DNA from: UBA8079 sp049601915
GTDB taxonomy: Bacteria > Pseudomonadota > Alphaproteobacteria > UBA6615
DNA length: 64,000 nt
NCBI GenBank assembly: GCA_049601915.1
Contig: JBMYRB010000001.1
Coordinates: 558,001 to 622,000, forward strand
Direction of reading: 5' to 3'
How positions within the stretch are numbered: the first letter of the stretch is position 1; every line of letters starts with the position of its first letter. Shown here in pieces: positions 50,784-60,388 of this stretch. The notes beneath the pieces were generated by a model. That model was not told the DNA's origin. It worked only from the letters and a program-made list of their open reading frames with translations, and made no database searches. Both the position numbers and the translations under genes were made by a program.

Positions 50784-51997
50784 ATCTTATTAACAGATTG
50801 CGCTCCGACAAAAATGTGCAGCAACTGGGCGAGAAGAAAACCGAAGGGGTTGTCTCTCTAGTTGAGGGCCACAGCACAAACACTTACGCGGATCGCCGCC
50901 TTCGCGGGCGCATCACGGCCCTCGTCATGTTTCTGATGCTGGTTGTCCTCCCGGGGGTATTGAGTACGTTGTATTTCGGCTTCATTGCGTCCGACCGTTA
51001 CGTCTCCGAGGCACAGCTAACAGTGCGCCAGCCGAATGGTACGACAACCGATCCGTTGAGCGGCGTCTTGATGAACTTTGGTGGGGGCAACACCAGCGCG
51101 GATTCGTATATCGTCAAAAACTACATTCTGTCGCGCGGTCTTGTGGACAGGCTTGAGAATCGGGTCCAGCTCTCCAGTCTCTACCAAAACGAAGATGCGG
51201 ATTGGCTGTCTCGCCTGTCATCTGAAGCCGGCAGAGAGGACCTGTACGAAGCCTATCTCAATTATGTCGATGTATCCTTTGACCAGCAGAGCGGTATAGT
51301 AGAGCTGCGCGTCTCCGCATTTCATCCCGACGAGGCCAAACTGATTGCCGATACCATCGTGACGCTGAGCGACGAGATGGTGAACAGGGTGTCGGAGCAG
51401 GCACGAGGAGAAACACTACGGTTCTCCGAGGCCGAGGCACTCCAGGCACGCAAGCGGCTCGAAGACGCACGCATACGGATAGCACAATTCCGCCGGCTGA
51501 ACGGCGAGCTGGACCCAGAGAAATCGGCGCTTTCTATTGGCCAGATCATTGGCTCGTTGGAGAGTGAGATATCGTCTGCACGTGCAGAAATAGCCTCTCT
51601 ACGAAGCTATTTGGATGAGCGGAGTCCTCAGGTCATCGCGTTGGGGGCGCGTATTCAGGCGCTTCAGACCCAACTCAAGAAAGAGAAATTGAGGCTCGCC
51701 GGCAATTCGAAGGATGATACTTATGCCACGCTGCTTGACGAGTACGAACGACTTCGCATGGAAGAAGAGTTCGCCTTTGCCTCGTATTCGAGTTTACAGG
51801 CGGCGAACGAGATGGCGCGTTCCGATGCTGAGCGTAAACAGCTCTACCTCGTGGCGTTCGTGCCGCCCTCTCTGCCGGACCTTGCTAAGGAGCCAAGGCG
51901 GTTATGGCTGATTGCGTCAACCTTCGGCCTCTGCCTTCTTGGCTTTGGCATTATTATGCTCGTTATTGCGGCGATACGTGAACATGCGCGCTTCTGA
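50780..51997 (+). CDS. kpsE: Capsule export inner-membrane/periplasmic protein KpsE
   Basis: This 405-residue protein links KpsM/T to the outer-membrane KpsD. It has an N-terminal membrane helix (ALVMFLMLVVLPGVLSTLYF) at about residues 50-70, a periplasmic region with long coiled coils (EAEALQARKRLEDARIRIAQ; EYERLRMEEEFAFASYSSLQ), and a C-terminal helix (LWLIASTFGLCLLGFGIIML). The RYVSEAQLTVRQPNG segment is the typical Wzz-like start. The start is GTG, overlapping the KpsT stop by four bases. Its 3' end overlaps kpsD. Confidence 0.9.
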   Translation: MNLINRLRSDKNVQQLGEKKTEGVVSLVEGHSTNTYADRRLRGRITALVMFLMLVVLPGVLSTLYFGFIASDRYVSEAQLTVRQPNGTTTDPLSGVLMNFGGGNTSADSYIVKNYILSRGLVDRLENRVQLSSLYQNEDADWLSRLSSEAGREDLYEAYLNYVDVSFDQQSGIVELRVSAFHPDEAKLIADTIVTLSDEMVNRVSEQARGETLRFSEAEALQARKRLEDARIRIAQFRRLNGELDPEKSALSIGQIIGSLESEISSARAEIASLRSYLDERSPQVIALGARIQALQTQLKKEKLRLAGNSKDDTYATLLDEYERLRMEEEFAFASYSSLQAANEMARSDAERKQLYLVAFVPPSLPDLAKEPRRLWLIASTFGLCLLGFGIIMLVIAAIREHARF

Positions 51998-53894
51998 TGC
52001 CAGTGTTGTGGGGTTAAAATTGCACTTCAATCGCAAACTCGGCCACCTGTGTGGACTTGGTGTCGGCCTCGCGTTGCTTTGCCTCGCGCTACCGGCCGTG
52101 CCGGCGTTTGGCCAGGATTTCCGCGCAAACCCTCAGGGTCCATACGGAGTGCCGCTCACCTTTCGCACGCAGGGGCAAGACGCTGTTGGGGCACAGGGGC
52201 CAGGCCGCAATGGTGCACAGCAGCCCAATCCATTTCTGAATGGCGCGACCATCAATAATGCGGCCGAAGGTACGCTCGGGGTTCGAAATTTGCAGTTTGG
52301 TTCCGGGCGCGCAGCCGATTCTCCAAACGCGGCCCAGGATAACACCGACCGACCCCAGCCTTGGATCAGGCGCAATGAGGTTGGCACGCCACCCTCCGGT
52401 CGTGAGTTCGGACTGCAGCCCTACGGCAGCCAAATCTTCCGTAGAGCAAACCTTTTGGATCGCAAACTGGCGATCAGCCGGGACTACCGTATATCACCAG
52501 GTGACCAGATTGCAGTGAGGACTTGGGGAGCTTGGGATTCGGAAAATGTCCTAGCCGTCGATTTGCAGGGGAACATATTTCTTCCCCGGATCGGCCCTGT
52601 TCAGGTGATGGGGCTGCGTAACGCCGAACTCAGTGGCGCCGTAACTCGGGCGGTCGGGGCGCTTTTCATCGACAATGTGCAGATATACACCAACCTGATT
52701 GGCGTTCAGCCAATCAGCGTGTTTGTCACCGGTTCCGTAATTGTGCCAGGCCAGTATCCTGGGCAGCCGTTGGACAGTCTACTTTATTACTTGAGCAGGG
52801 CAGAGAGTATCGACTCTCAACGGGGGAGCTATCGCGACATTCGGATCATCCGCAACAGCGAGACCATCGCCAAGGTCGATCTCTACCAGTTCCTGACCAA
52901 CGGTGAACTTCCAAGTATCGAGTTTAGGGATGGCGACACCATCGTTGTGGGGATGCGACGCAGCACCGTTGCAGTTTACGGTGCGGTCACTAACAGCTTT
53001 CGTTACGAAATCCCCTCGGGCGAAACACGCGGGAAAGACATCCTGCCGATCGTTGGGCCATTGCCAGAAGCTAGCCACGTCCTGGTGCGCGGGATTCGGG
53101 AAGACGGCGCGTTTAGCGACTACGTTTCATTTGCCGACTTCGCCGAAATGCTGCTCTACGACGGCGACGAATTGATCTTTGAAGAGGATCGCATCTCCAA
53201 TGAGATCTTGGTCAAGGCGATCGGTAATAGCGGCGGTCCCTCGCGATTCTCCGTGCGTCGCTCCATGCGGCTGGGGGATGTTCTGAGTCTCATCGAGGTT
53301 GATCCCAAAGTTGCTGACACCGACGCCATTTTCCTGCGCCGGAAGTCAGTAGCTGAAAGACAGCGCCAGGCGATCGAGCGCTCTTTGTTTGAATTGCAGC
53401 GGACGGTGTTGACAGGTGAATCGACCTCTACAACCGAATCTGGCATTCGTGTTCATGAAGCCCAGCTTATCGAGCGCTTCGTAAAAAATGTGCGCGCCGT
53501 TGAACCGGAGGGACGCGTGGTTCTCTCCGGCATGCGTCCGTTAGACGTCCCGATGGAGGACGGTGATGAAATCGTAATTCCGGAGAAGACCGATCTGGTC
53601 CTGATTTCGGGAGAGGTACAGGTGCCGCAAACTGTGGTCTGGCGTAAAGAGTGGTCGGTTGACGATTACCTCGAAGCCGCCGGCAGCGTCGGGAAACGCG
53701 GGGACAGCGGCAACGTGCTGGTCGTACACATTGATGGCAGTATCGACACTAACCCCACCAGAGTGTCCAAGGGTGATCATCTGATGGTTCTACCCAAGAC
53801 GTCGGTCAAATATTTTGCTTTGTTCAAGGACATTGTAGAAGTGGTTTCAAAAGTCGCGTTGACTGGCGCCATAACCGTTAACGCCTTCGATTAA
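51984..53894 (+). CDS. kpsD: Outer-membrane capsule export protein KpsD
   Basis: This roughly 636-residue OPX-family protein carries the capsule across the outer membrane. With the start at ATG 51984 a signal peptide is visible (LCGLGVGLALLCLALPAVPA ending near AFG-Q). The polysaccharide-export domain is ISPGDQIAVRTWGAWDSENV, VDLQGNIFLPRIGPVQVMGL. SLBB-type repeats follow (VFVTGSVIVPGQYPGQPLDS and TDLVLISGEVQVPQTVVWRK). The frame extends upstream to 51912 only inside kpsE. No lipobox Cys is present, so it is the KpsD type rather than the Wza lipoprotein type. Confidence 0.9.
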   Translation: MRASDASVVGLKLHFNRKLGHLCGLGVGLALLCLALPAVPAFGQDFRANPQGPYGVPLTFRTQGQDAVGAQGPGRNGAQQPNPFLNGATINNAAEGTLGVRNLQFGSGRAADSPNAAQDNTDRPQPWIRRNEVGTPPSGREFGLQPYGSQIFRRANLLDRKLAISRDYRISPGDQIAVRTWGAWDSENVLAVDLQGNIFLPRIGPVQVMGLRNAELSGAVTRAVGALFIDNVQIYTNLIGVQPISVFVTGSVIVPGQYPGQPLDSLLYYLSRAESIDSQRGSYRDIRIIRNSETIAKVDLYQFLTNGELPSIEFRDGDTIVVGMRRSTVAVYGAVTNSFRYEIPSGETRGKDILPIVGPLPEASHVLVRGIREDGAFSDYVSFADFAEMLLYDGDELIFEEDRISNEILVKAIGNSGGPSRFSVRRSMRLGDVLSLIEVDPKVADTDAIFLRRKSVAERQRQAIERSLFELQRTVLTGESTSTTESGIRVHEAQLIERFVKNVRAVEPEGRVVLSGMRPLDVPMEDGDEIVIPEKTDLVLISGEVQVPQTVVWRKEWSVDDYLEAAGSVGKRGDSGNVLVVHIDGSIDTNPTRVSKGDHLMVLPKTSVKYFALFKDIVEVVSKVALTGAITVNAFD

Positions 53895-54036
53895 TATTTT
53901 CTGTTGTCAGTTGATGACGCGATCTTGATTAAGCGATGACGCTCTCGTGGCTTGGTAACTAGGGGTGAGCGGTCAATGCCATGACAGATGATGTGAGAGA
54001 CGGCAATTTCGGCGAAATGGAAAGTAGAGTTCGCGT

Positions 54037-54408
54037 ATGTTTGTGATTCGGAAACGATGGTTTTGGCCGACGTTGGCTGCGATGGCGATGTTCGTAGCGG
54101 GCTGTGCGCAGGATGCTGCCCCTGGCGCGCAGTCTGCGGCTTCGACGCAGGAAGTGATCACCGACTCTGCGGGGCGGCCTGTCGCTGATCGCATAGCGGG
54201 GGTCGCGATTGCTAATCCTCCCGGCCATCGTGTGACTATCACCCTGGAAGACGGACGGCAGGTCACGGTCTGGGTCGGACAAGACTATATTGCAGCCTCC
54301 CAGGAACGCTGCCGCCGTATTACTTTTCAGTTTGTCCAAGCCCAACGCAAGGTCAGCGCTGTTTGCTTCCAGAAAAGTGCCTGGCGCACGGTCATCCGGC
54401 CAAATTAG
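54037..54408 (+). CDS. Small putative lipoprotein
   Basis: This 123-residue protein begins MFVIRKRWFWPTLAAMAMFV followed by AGCAQD: a positively charged start, a hydrophobic core and a lipobox with Cys22. The mature part is small and polar with TDSAGRPVADRIAGVAI and QVTVWVGQDYI and two further Cys. I do not recognise a family. Its place between kpsD and glycosyltransferase genes suggests a periplasmic or outer-membrane accessory of capsule assembly. It is four bases before the next gene. Confidence 0.7.
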   Translation: MFVIRKRWFWPTLAAMAMFVAGCAQDAAPGAQSAASTQEVITDSAGRPVADRIAGVAIANPPGHRVTITLEDGRQVTVWVGQDYIAASQERCRRITFQFVQAQRKVSAVCFQKSAWRTVIRPN

Positions 54409-54411
54409 CGC

Positions 54412-55425
54412 ATGGCCTCTCCGCAGCGGACGGAAGTCAACAACTTCAGGCGGGGTGTGAATTCGGTGCATGCGCCGCTCGCCGTCAACCACGTGCTTTC
54501 GACCGGTCTGCTGGATAGTATTATATTCGACGACATTATCATGCGCCTGGCCAGCAGGGCGGGCGCACGCTTTGAATTCCACCGTTCGGTGTCCCCATTG
54601 CCGAAGATGGACGTTTATCACTATCATCGCGCCAACAGGGAATCGAGGCTGAAGCACCCGGCGGTCGTCACCGTCCACCACGATCCCGACGATCCGTATT
54701 TTTGGCTGAGGCTGCGCAGATTCCTGCCGCGCTGGCGCGAGGCGGATGTTGTTATCTGCATCAACAATGCGCATCAGCGGCGACTCCAGGCAGAGGGCAT
54801 TCAAAACACGATGGTGATCCCGCACGGCGTGGACCGCAGTGTGTTGCCGGTGCCCGGGGAGCCCCGCCGTAGGCGGCCCGGAGAGCCGCTGCGGCTCGGC
54901 ATCGTGTCGCGGCGCCATAAACGTGGGTTCAAAGGTGAGGACCGAATGCACGCTTTGTTTGACCGGCTGAACCCGGAGCACTTTGCCTTCACGATCGTCG
55001 GAGCCGACCGCGACACGGAAGCCGTCGCGGCGCACCGAAAGGGGTTCGAGGTGAGCTTTCACCCGCGCTTGCCGTATGGCCTGTTCGGTGCGCTGTATGG
55101 GCGTATAGATATGCTAGTGATCCTAAGCTATTGGGAGGCCGGTCCGGCATGCCTGCCTGAGGCGTTGGGGAGCGGAATTCCAGTTGCTACGACCGGCGTC
55201 GGCATGGCCTACGACTTGGTCCAGGATGGCATTAACGGGATCCTGCTGACGGGAGATGCTGATTGCGACGCGGCGACGCTGTCAGATCTCGCAGAAAGCA
55301 CGGACGACATGGGCCGCCTCATGGATGGAGCGTTTGCAACAGCAGGGGAGATTCCGAGTTGGGACGCCATCATCGCCCGACATTTTGAGGTTTATCGGGC
55401 ACTGGCTGAAGGCGGACAGGTGTGA
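54412..55425 (+). CDS. GT4-like glycosyltransferase, paralogue of the one at 57889
   Basis: This 337-residue GT-B protein has VVTVHHDPDDPYFWL at the acceptor side, ICINNAHQRRLQAEGIQNTM and VIPHGVDRSVLPV (a G-V/Y-D motif), then LGIVSRRHKRGFKGEDRMH and the donor-site EAGPACLPEALGSGIPVATT with the Glu of EX7E-type transferases. It shares these words with the gene at 57889-58854, so both are copies of one GT family. Its stop overlaps the following gene by four bases. Linkage and sugar are unknown. Confidence 0.87.
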   Translation: MASPQRTEVNNFRRGVNSVHAPLAVNHVLSTGLLDSIIFDDIIMRLASRAGARFEFHRSVSPLPKMDVYHYHRANRESRLKHPAVVTVHHDPDDPYFWLRLRRFLPRWREADVVICINNAHQRRLQAEGIQNTMVIPHGVDRSVLPVPGEPRRRRPGEPLRLGIVSRRHKRGFKGEDRMHALFDRLNPEHFAFTIVGADRDTEAVAAHRKGFEVSFHPRLPYGLFGALYGRIDMLVILSYWEAGPACLPEALGSGIPVATTGVGMAYDLVQDGINGILLTGDADCDAATLSDLAESTDDMGRLMDGAFATAGEIPSWDAIIARHFEVYRALAEGGQV

Positions 55426-56447
55426 AGGTCGCGCTATTCGAGCCGTCTTCTTCCGCCGGTATGCGGATTATTCGCGGTGCACTCAAGGAACACGGCATAT
55501 CCTATGTGTCCGTCGCATCGGCGAGCCGGTTGGACGATACCATTACACATACCGTGGCCGAGTTTGGTGGCGTTCGTCGGAACGGGGCGAGCGCGGCGGG
55601 CATGACGCATATGGTGTTGCGCCCAGCCAATATTTTGGGGGCGTGGTTCTTTGAGCCCGAAGGAGGGACGCCACGCATTAAAGACATTGGTTGGTTCGCT
55701 CGACTCCTACCCCCCGCCGACACCGCTCAGAGGGATATGGCGGTGGCATCGGCGATTGGCATTATGGGAGGGCCCGGTGCTGCAACGATGGTCACCGGCT
55801 CAGTGATGCGGCGGTGTCCCGAAGACGGGCGGTTGACGCTGCTTGTCGCCAACAGCCTTCGTGATACGGCGGTGCGGCTCAACCTAAAGGAGATATTTAA
55901 TCTGGAATTCGTATCTGATACGGCGCATGGAAATGAAGAAGGCAATGAGACTGGGTTTCCGCTGGACAATGATTCGGTGCCCATTGAAATTCTGTTCCGC
56001 AATGCAGATGCCGTTCTGTGCCAGGACACACCCCTGCTATACGAATCGCTGCGGCGCGGCTTCAAGCCGGTAGTTGTCGGCGATGCCCTGTGTAGCGTAG
56101 TGGGTTGTGTACATGCCGCACCGACCGATGATGCCTTGATGGCGGGGCTCCTAGGCGATGCGGTGCGCTCGCAGCTCAACTATGAAGAATATTGCGCGTT
56201 CGAGACCTATGTCGCTAGTGTCCTTTGCGTGGAAGCCATCAGGGACACCCCGGCGAGCCGGGCCGAGGCAGTGCGCCGGTTGGGCGCCCCCGACAGAGTG
56301 CCACCGCTTAGGTTGGAGGCCGTTGGACCGAATAAGCGCAAAATATTCCTGCAGATCTGCGGCGAGTTTTTGCGCACCCCCGGACCATGGGTCGGCGACG
56401 CGTGCTTTATCTTAGAGCAACGCATCCGCCGTATCGTCAATCGCTAA
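55422..56447 (+). CDS. Unknown capsule-locus protein
   Basis: I do not recognise this 341-residue family. The C-terminal half reads NADAVLCQDTPLLYESLRRG and FKPVVVGDALCSVVGCVH, a Gly/Val-rich alternation found at the donor site of GT-B capsule transferases (compare E-x-x-x-x-G-x-K-P-V-V-V in KpsC-type proteins). The N-terminal half contains MRIIRGALKEHGISYVSV and MVLRPANILGAWFF. No signal peptide or membrane helix is seen. The start is GTG, four bases of overlap with the GT4-like gene, so the two are probably made together. A glycosyl- or sugar-phosphate transferase is a guess. Confidence 0.6.
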   Translation: MKVALFEPSSSAGMRIIRGALKEHGISYVSVASASRLDDTITHTVAEFGGVRRNGASAAGMTHMVLRPANILGAWFFEPEGGTPRIKDIGWFARLLPPADTAQRDMAVASAIGIMGGPGAATMVTGSVMRRCPEDGRLTLLVANSLRDTAVRLNLKEIFNLEFVSDTAHGNEEGNETGFPLDNDSVPIEILFRNADAVLCQDTPLLYESLRRGFKPVVVGDALCSVVGCVHAAPTDDALMAGLLGDAVRSQLNYEEYCAFETYVASVLCVEAIRDTPASRAEAVRRLGAPDRVPPLRLEAVGPNKRKIFLQICGEFLRTPGPWVGDACFILEQRIRRIVNR

Positions 56448-56475
56448 CTCGCCAGCAAAGCATTACGCTGGGTAG

Positions 56476-57792
56476 ATGGAGACGGAGGATTTGTTCAGCG
56501 GGATGACGGTGCAGGGTCAATCTAGAAGATTAGTTTGTGTCGGTGACACCGACTCCCGCCTCAAATGGTGCCGGGTGGTAGCCGATTTCTTCAGGCCGCA
56601 CGGTTTCGACTGCGAATTTATTCTTTACGAAAGCGGCGCCAACCCCACTCCTGAGCAACTTGCCCATGAAGGCATTGTCAGCTTCAGGCGGATGGGTGAC
56701 CTAGCTGGGATTGCCCGTGCAATCTGGGAGGCCTCGCCGGAGGTAGTGCTGTTGGGGCTCGGTGGTATCAGCTACCGGGTTTTCCAATTGCATCTTTTCG
56801 ACGAGATCGAAGTCCGCAAGGCGACGAGCCGGCCGATTTTAGTCTGCGGTTTCCCCGGTGTCCTTTATGAAAATCGCGTCTCAGGTTTTCTCGACCGAAT
56901 GGGATGCGACATCATCTGCGTCAATTCCGCAGAGGACCAAGTTTTTGCCCGGAATCTTTTTGAGCGATTCGGAATTGTCGAGGACCCTTTTGTCGTTACC
57001 GGATTATATATGTTGGAAGGCCAGCCCGCCCCAATCCCGCTTCAGCCGCGAGCGCCCAATACCGGACGTGTTGTAACATTCGCGACTCAGCCCTCAGTGC
57101 CCGCCCTGTATCGGGAGCGCGCTTATATCATGGCGCGGCTCGTCGATTATGCCCGCGAGCACCCCGAGGATACGGTGTTAATAAAGAGCCGAGCGCCTCT
57201 TAGTGGGCGCGCAACGCACAGGGAAAAAGTTCGCTACGAACATATTCGCCCGCCCGGCGCCGCCCGCCTACCCCAGAATATGCGTTTTACCTACGGTCGT
57301 ATGGAACCGGTTCTGGACCAGACGGATATCCTGGTTGCGGTCAGCTCCACCGCAGCGATGCAAGCCCTGTATGCAGGCAGGTACGTGGTTATTCTGGCCG
57401 ATTTCGGTGTAAAGCAGCGCTATGGGAGCCATTTTTTCCCCGATTTCAGCGTAAAGCAGCACTACGGAAGCCAATATTTTCTCGACTCTGGCCTCATGGC
57501 GGCGATCGACGTGCTTTGGTCCAATAATCTTCCGTTGCCCAGCCCGGCTTGGCTGGACCGGACAGGACTTACGCACGGGTGCAAACTGGCGACTTTGGTG
57601 GATCGCGTCGAAAGTCTGCTGGCCCAGCAAGCCGTGCAGCAGAGGCCGCTGGAGCCGGCACGCAAAATATCGGTGGGCGAGCCATTCGGTGCCTTCGAGC
57701 GTTGGTTCGCATCGATTCGTGGGCCGTATCGAGCGTCCCGCTACCGGCTCGGAGAACTGGGATATTTTGTCAGGAGAATTCTAGAGCGATGA
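56476..57792 (+). CDS. DUF6716-like putative glycosyltransferase with an internal duplication
   Basis: This 438-residue protein begins RLVCVGDTDSRLKWCRVVAD, the typical opening of DUF6716-type proteins, which are thought to be glycosyltransferases. Further words are LVCGFPGVLYENRVSGFLDR and DILVAVSSTAAMQALYAGRY with VVILADFG, a GT-B donor-side pattern. Near the end of that region a 14-residue unit occurs twice: DFGVKQRYGSHFFP then DFSVKQHYGSQYFL. The repeat should lengthen a surface loop next to the donor site. The gene is 28 bases after its neighbour and 96 before the next. Confidence 0.7.
   Translation: METEDLFSGMTVQGQSRRLVCVGDTDSRLKWCRVVADFFRPHGFDCEFILYESGANPTPEQLAHEGIVSFRRMGDLAGIARAIWEASPEVVLLGLGGISYRVFQLHLFDEIEVRKATSRPILVCGFPGVLYENRVSGFLDRMGCDIICVNSAEDQVFARNLFERFGIVEDPFVVTGLYMLEGQPAPIPLQPRAPNTGRVVTFATQPSVPALYRERAYIMARLVDYAREHPEDTVLIKSRAPLSGRATHREKVRYEHIRPPGAARLPQNMRFTYGRMEPVLDQTDILVAVSSTAAMQALYAGRYVVILADFGVKQRYGSHFFPDFSVKQHYGSQYFLDSGLMAAIDVLWSNNLPLPSPAWLDRTGLTHGCKLATLVDRVESLLAQQAVQQRPLEPARKISVGEPFGAFERWFASIRGPYRASRYRLGELGYFVRRILER
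57400..57483 (+). repeat. 42-base in-frame tandem duplication
   Basis: Units 57400-57441 and 57442-57483 are each 42 bases long and about 80 percent identical by eye, both starting gatttc and both containing gtaaagcagc. The duplication keeps the frame of the DUF6716-like gene. The differences between copies show it is not a sequencing artefact. Confidence 0.75.
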
Positions 57793-57888
57793 TGGCCGTA
57801 CAATACGTTGCAGCGGCTTACAGTTTGACCGACGGCAGGTTTTGCCGATCACATATGCTTTCCGGTTGTACCCCCATATAATACTTCC

Positions 57889-58854
57889 ATGAGCACTATT
57901 ACTGTGAATCATGTTCTATCCTCGGATGTTTTCAGCGAGATTTTCGACGATCTTCTGTTTCGAATGATCGTCGCGGCCCCGAGCGATATTAGTTTGCATG
58001 TTTCAAAACGTCCCGTTCCTAGCCAGGACCTGTATCACTTCCATCGGCCTCATCTCGAATTCCGCCTGCCGCCGAACGCGGTGACAACAATCCATCACGA
58101 TCTCGCAGACAGCGATGGCTGGCTGAGTTTTGAGAAGTTCCAGTCGCGCTATCGGCAGGCCGCCGCCAATATTTGTCTGAACACAGGCCAGCGGGCATTT
58201 CTGTCGTCGTTCGGTATATCCAACGGTGTGGTGATCCCGCACGGCTATGACCCGGCCGTGTTCGATGCCGTCGAGCGCCCTAAGAGCTATGACGGCGTGC
58301 GCCCAGTGGTGCTCGGAATGGTCTCGCGGCGCTACCCCCGTCGGGTTAAAGGTGAAGGCCTGCTCTACGATCTCCTTAAACACTTACCTAGAGACAGGTT
58401 CTCGTTTTTGTTCGTCGGTCACGGTCGCTGGCGCGACATGAAGATTGCACGTGCCTTCGGTTTCAACGCCGTATGCTATGACGCGTTGCCGTATAACTTG
58501 TTTGGCGAGATTTACCGACAGATGGATATGCTGATGATTCTAAGCCTCTTTGAAGGCGGCCCGGCTTGTCTGCCGGAAGCGCTCGGGTCTGGAACGCCTG
58601 TCCTGACCACTCCGGTGGGTATGGCTTTGGATATGGTCCGGCCGGGCGAAAACGGTCTCATGCTCAGCGGTGATGGCGCCAAGGATGCGGATCGGATTGT
58701 CAGCTTGCTTAAGGATGGCGGCCTGGGCATGAACGCGTTGCTCGAAGGCGCCGCTGCCCGCGCAGGCGACACGCCGAGCTGGGATGAGAGCTTTTCCCGC
58801 GTATTTGAACTCTATCGCAGGATCGTTTCGGGCAAGCAATACGAGGTGAAATAG
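57889..58854 (+). CDS. GT4-like glycosyltransferase, second paralogue
   Basis: This 321-residue GT-B protein opens with TVNHVLSSDVFSEIFDDLLF and has TTIHHDLADSDGWLSF, VVIPHGYDPAVFDA, LGMVSRRYPRRVKGEGLLY and the donor-site FEGGPACLPEALGSGTPVLT. These match the gene at 54412, as does the overall length. Two GT4 copies plus a DUF6716 and unknown protein between them suggest a multi-sugar repeat unit. It is followed by the KpsC-like gene after seven bases. Confidence 0.87.
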   Translation: MSTITVNHVLSSDVFSEIFDDLLFRMIVAAPSDISLHVSKRPVPSQDLYHFHRPHLEFRLPPNAVTTIHHDLADSDGWLSFEKFQSRYRQAAANICLNTGQRAFLSSFGISNGVVIPHGYDPAVFDAVERPKSYDGVRPVVLGMVSRRYPRRVKGEGLLYDLLKHLPRDRFSFLFVGHGRWRDMKIARAFGFNAVCYDALPYNLFGEIYRQMDMLMILSLFEGGPACLPEALGSGTPVLTTPVGMALDMVRPGENGLMLSGDGAKDADRIVSLLKDGGLGMNALLEGAAARAGDTPSWDESFSRVFELYRRIVSGKQYEVK

Positions 58855-58861
58855 GGCTTCT

Positions 58862-60388
58862 ATGTTGCGCGATCCCCTCAGGCTCTATATCGCCGACAGC
58901 TACAATTTTCACCGGCGGAATTTCGGTGCGTTGTTCGAACTGATTAAGCGCGATGGACTTAAATTCCACATCAACCGCAAGCGAAAAGATTGGTGGCAGC
59001 TGCATGGCAACTACGCCAGCATGGCCGATCGGCTCGCACCTCATCGGACAAAGTTGGATGGGCTGTCGACCGCAGAGTTACTTGCCTACACTCATAACGG
59101 CGCCAATGTCTTTTCCTGCGCACGCGCTGAAATTCTTTGCCTTGTGCTGTCGCTCGACCGGTGGGTCGAAAAGCCTGTCAGGGGCGACGACGACAGCGCA
59201 CTGATTGAGGAACTTCACGCGGAGGCCCGGGAGATACTCCTGTCTAATATGGCCGCCGCGATGGACTGGCTGGATTTCTGGCTTGCCGAGTTCACATCGG
59301 GTAAGCGATACACACATTGTTGCGTCTTTTCTGGATCCAACATCTATTCCCGTACCTTGTTGGAAATTAGCCGGCGCGTTGGCGTGCGCGCATTCGTTAT
59401 GGAGACATTTTTTACTGGCAACCATTTCTATTGCGAGGAAAAATTTGGTCCTATCCCTAATAACAGCGATCTCGGTATTGACAATTACTACGACGTGATT
59501 TCTGTGCCAGAAAACACAGAACGGTATGCTGCGGCCCGCGCCGAGGCGCACGAAGCGATCCGGGATATGCGCCCTCTAAATGTAAGGCCGGACAGCGAGG
59601 TCGCTCCCGACCTGTTCAACAACGGAAAGCCGATCGCGTTCATTGTCGGCCAAGTCGTGAATGACTTCTCGATACTGCAAACCCCGCTCAAGAATATAAA
59701 CGGCATCGCCTGGGCACGAGCACTGATTGATGCGCTATTGGAAAACTCCGACTTCAATATCGTATTCAAGGCGCATCCATGGGAGCGCAGGCGCGTGAAT
59801 CTACGCCGCCCGCTATCGGTTGAGAAGATTTCATCATACTTGGCAGCGATGCCCGAGGCCCAGCGTGCACGTGTCAAGATCGTCGAGAACTCAACGATTT
59901 CGTCGGTATTTCGGATGGCGGACTGGGTGTTCATGCAATGCTCGCAGGCCGGGATCGAGGCGGCCGAGGCAGGCTTTAAGCCAGTCGTGTTCGGCCGACC
60001 ATTCTATGGTCGGCGCGGCTTTACACATGACTATGAGAAACTGGATGCTTTTTTCGGAGACTTTCACGCAGGGCGTATCGAAAGCCGGTTGACGTCGGTA
60101 GAATATGACGCATATGAGCGTTTTATAGTTAAGGCCATTTGGCGACACCTTTTGACCAACGACGATGATGGTATAGATCGCATACGTCGAATTTTCAACA
60201 GCACCCATGCCGTGGAAGTCGCCGCCGAGATCTCCGTAAGTGCGTCGCCCTCGATGCTGAGCGGCCGCATGCAGTTTCGTAGACAGATGACTGCTGTCGC
60301 CGCGGCAATCCGAGAAAATCCGTTTGCGTACATGCGTGACAGAATTTTCGATCAGCGTCGCAGGATCGCAGGCCATTTTCGCGACTGA
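58862..60388 (+). CDS. KpsC-like capsule transferase
   Basis: This 508-residue protein carries the C-terminal signature VFMQCSQAGIEAAEAGFKPV and VFGRPFYGRRGFTHDY, close to the V-F-G-x-P-F-Y-x-G-x-G-L-T-x-D word of KpsC/LipA proteins (GT99/GT107 beta-Kdo transferases). FNIVFKAHPWERRR is the K-x-H-P-R-type donor-binding element. KpsC is usually about 670 residues with two transferase modules, so one module here may be reduced or divergent. In classical capsules KpsC and KpsS build a Kdo linker on a lipid. No kdsA/kpsU-type Kdo genes are in this window. The stop is adjacent to the stop of the convergent NeuA-like gene. Confidence 0.75.
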   Translation: MLRDPLRLYIADSYNFHRRNFGALFELIKRDGLKFHINRKRKDWWQLHGNYASMADRLAPHRTKLDGLSTAELLAYTHNGANVFSCARAEILCLVLSLDRWVEKPVRGDDDSALIEELHAEAREILLSNMAAAMDWLDFWLAEFTSGKRYTHCCVFSGSNIYSRTLLEISRRVGVRAFVMETFFTGNHFYCEEKFGPIPNNSDLGIDNYYDVISVPENTERYAAARAEAHEAIRDMRPLNVRPDSEVAPDLFNNGKPIAFIVGQVVNDFSILQTPLKNINGIAWARALIDALLENSDFNIVFKAHPWERRRVNLRRPLSVEKISSYLAAMPEAQRARVKIVENSTISSVFRMADWVFMQCSQAGIEAAEAGFKPVVFGRPFYGRRGFTHDYEKLDAFFGDFHAGRIESRLTSVEYDAYERFIVKAIWRHLLTNDDDGIDRIRRIFNSTHAVEVAAEISVSASPSMLSGRMQFRRQMTAVAAAIRENPFAYMRDRIFDQRRRIAGHFRD

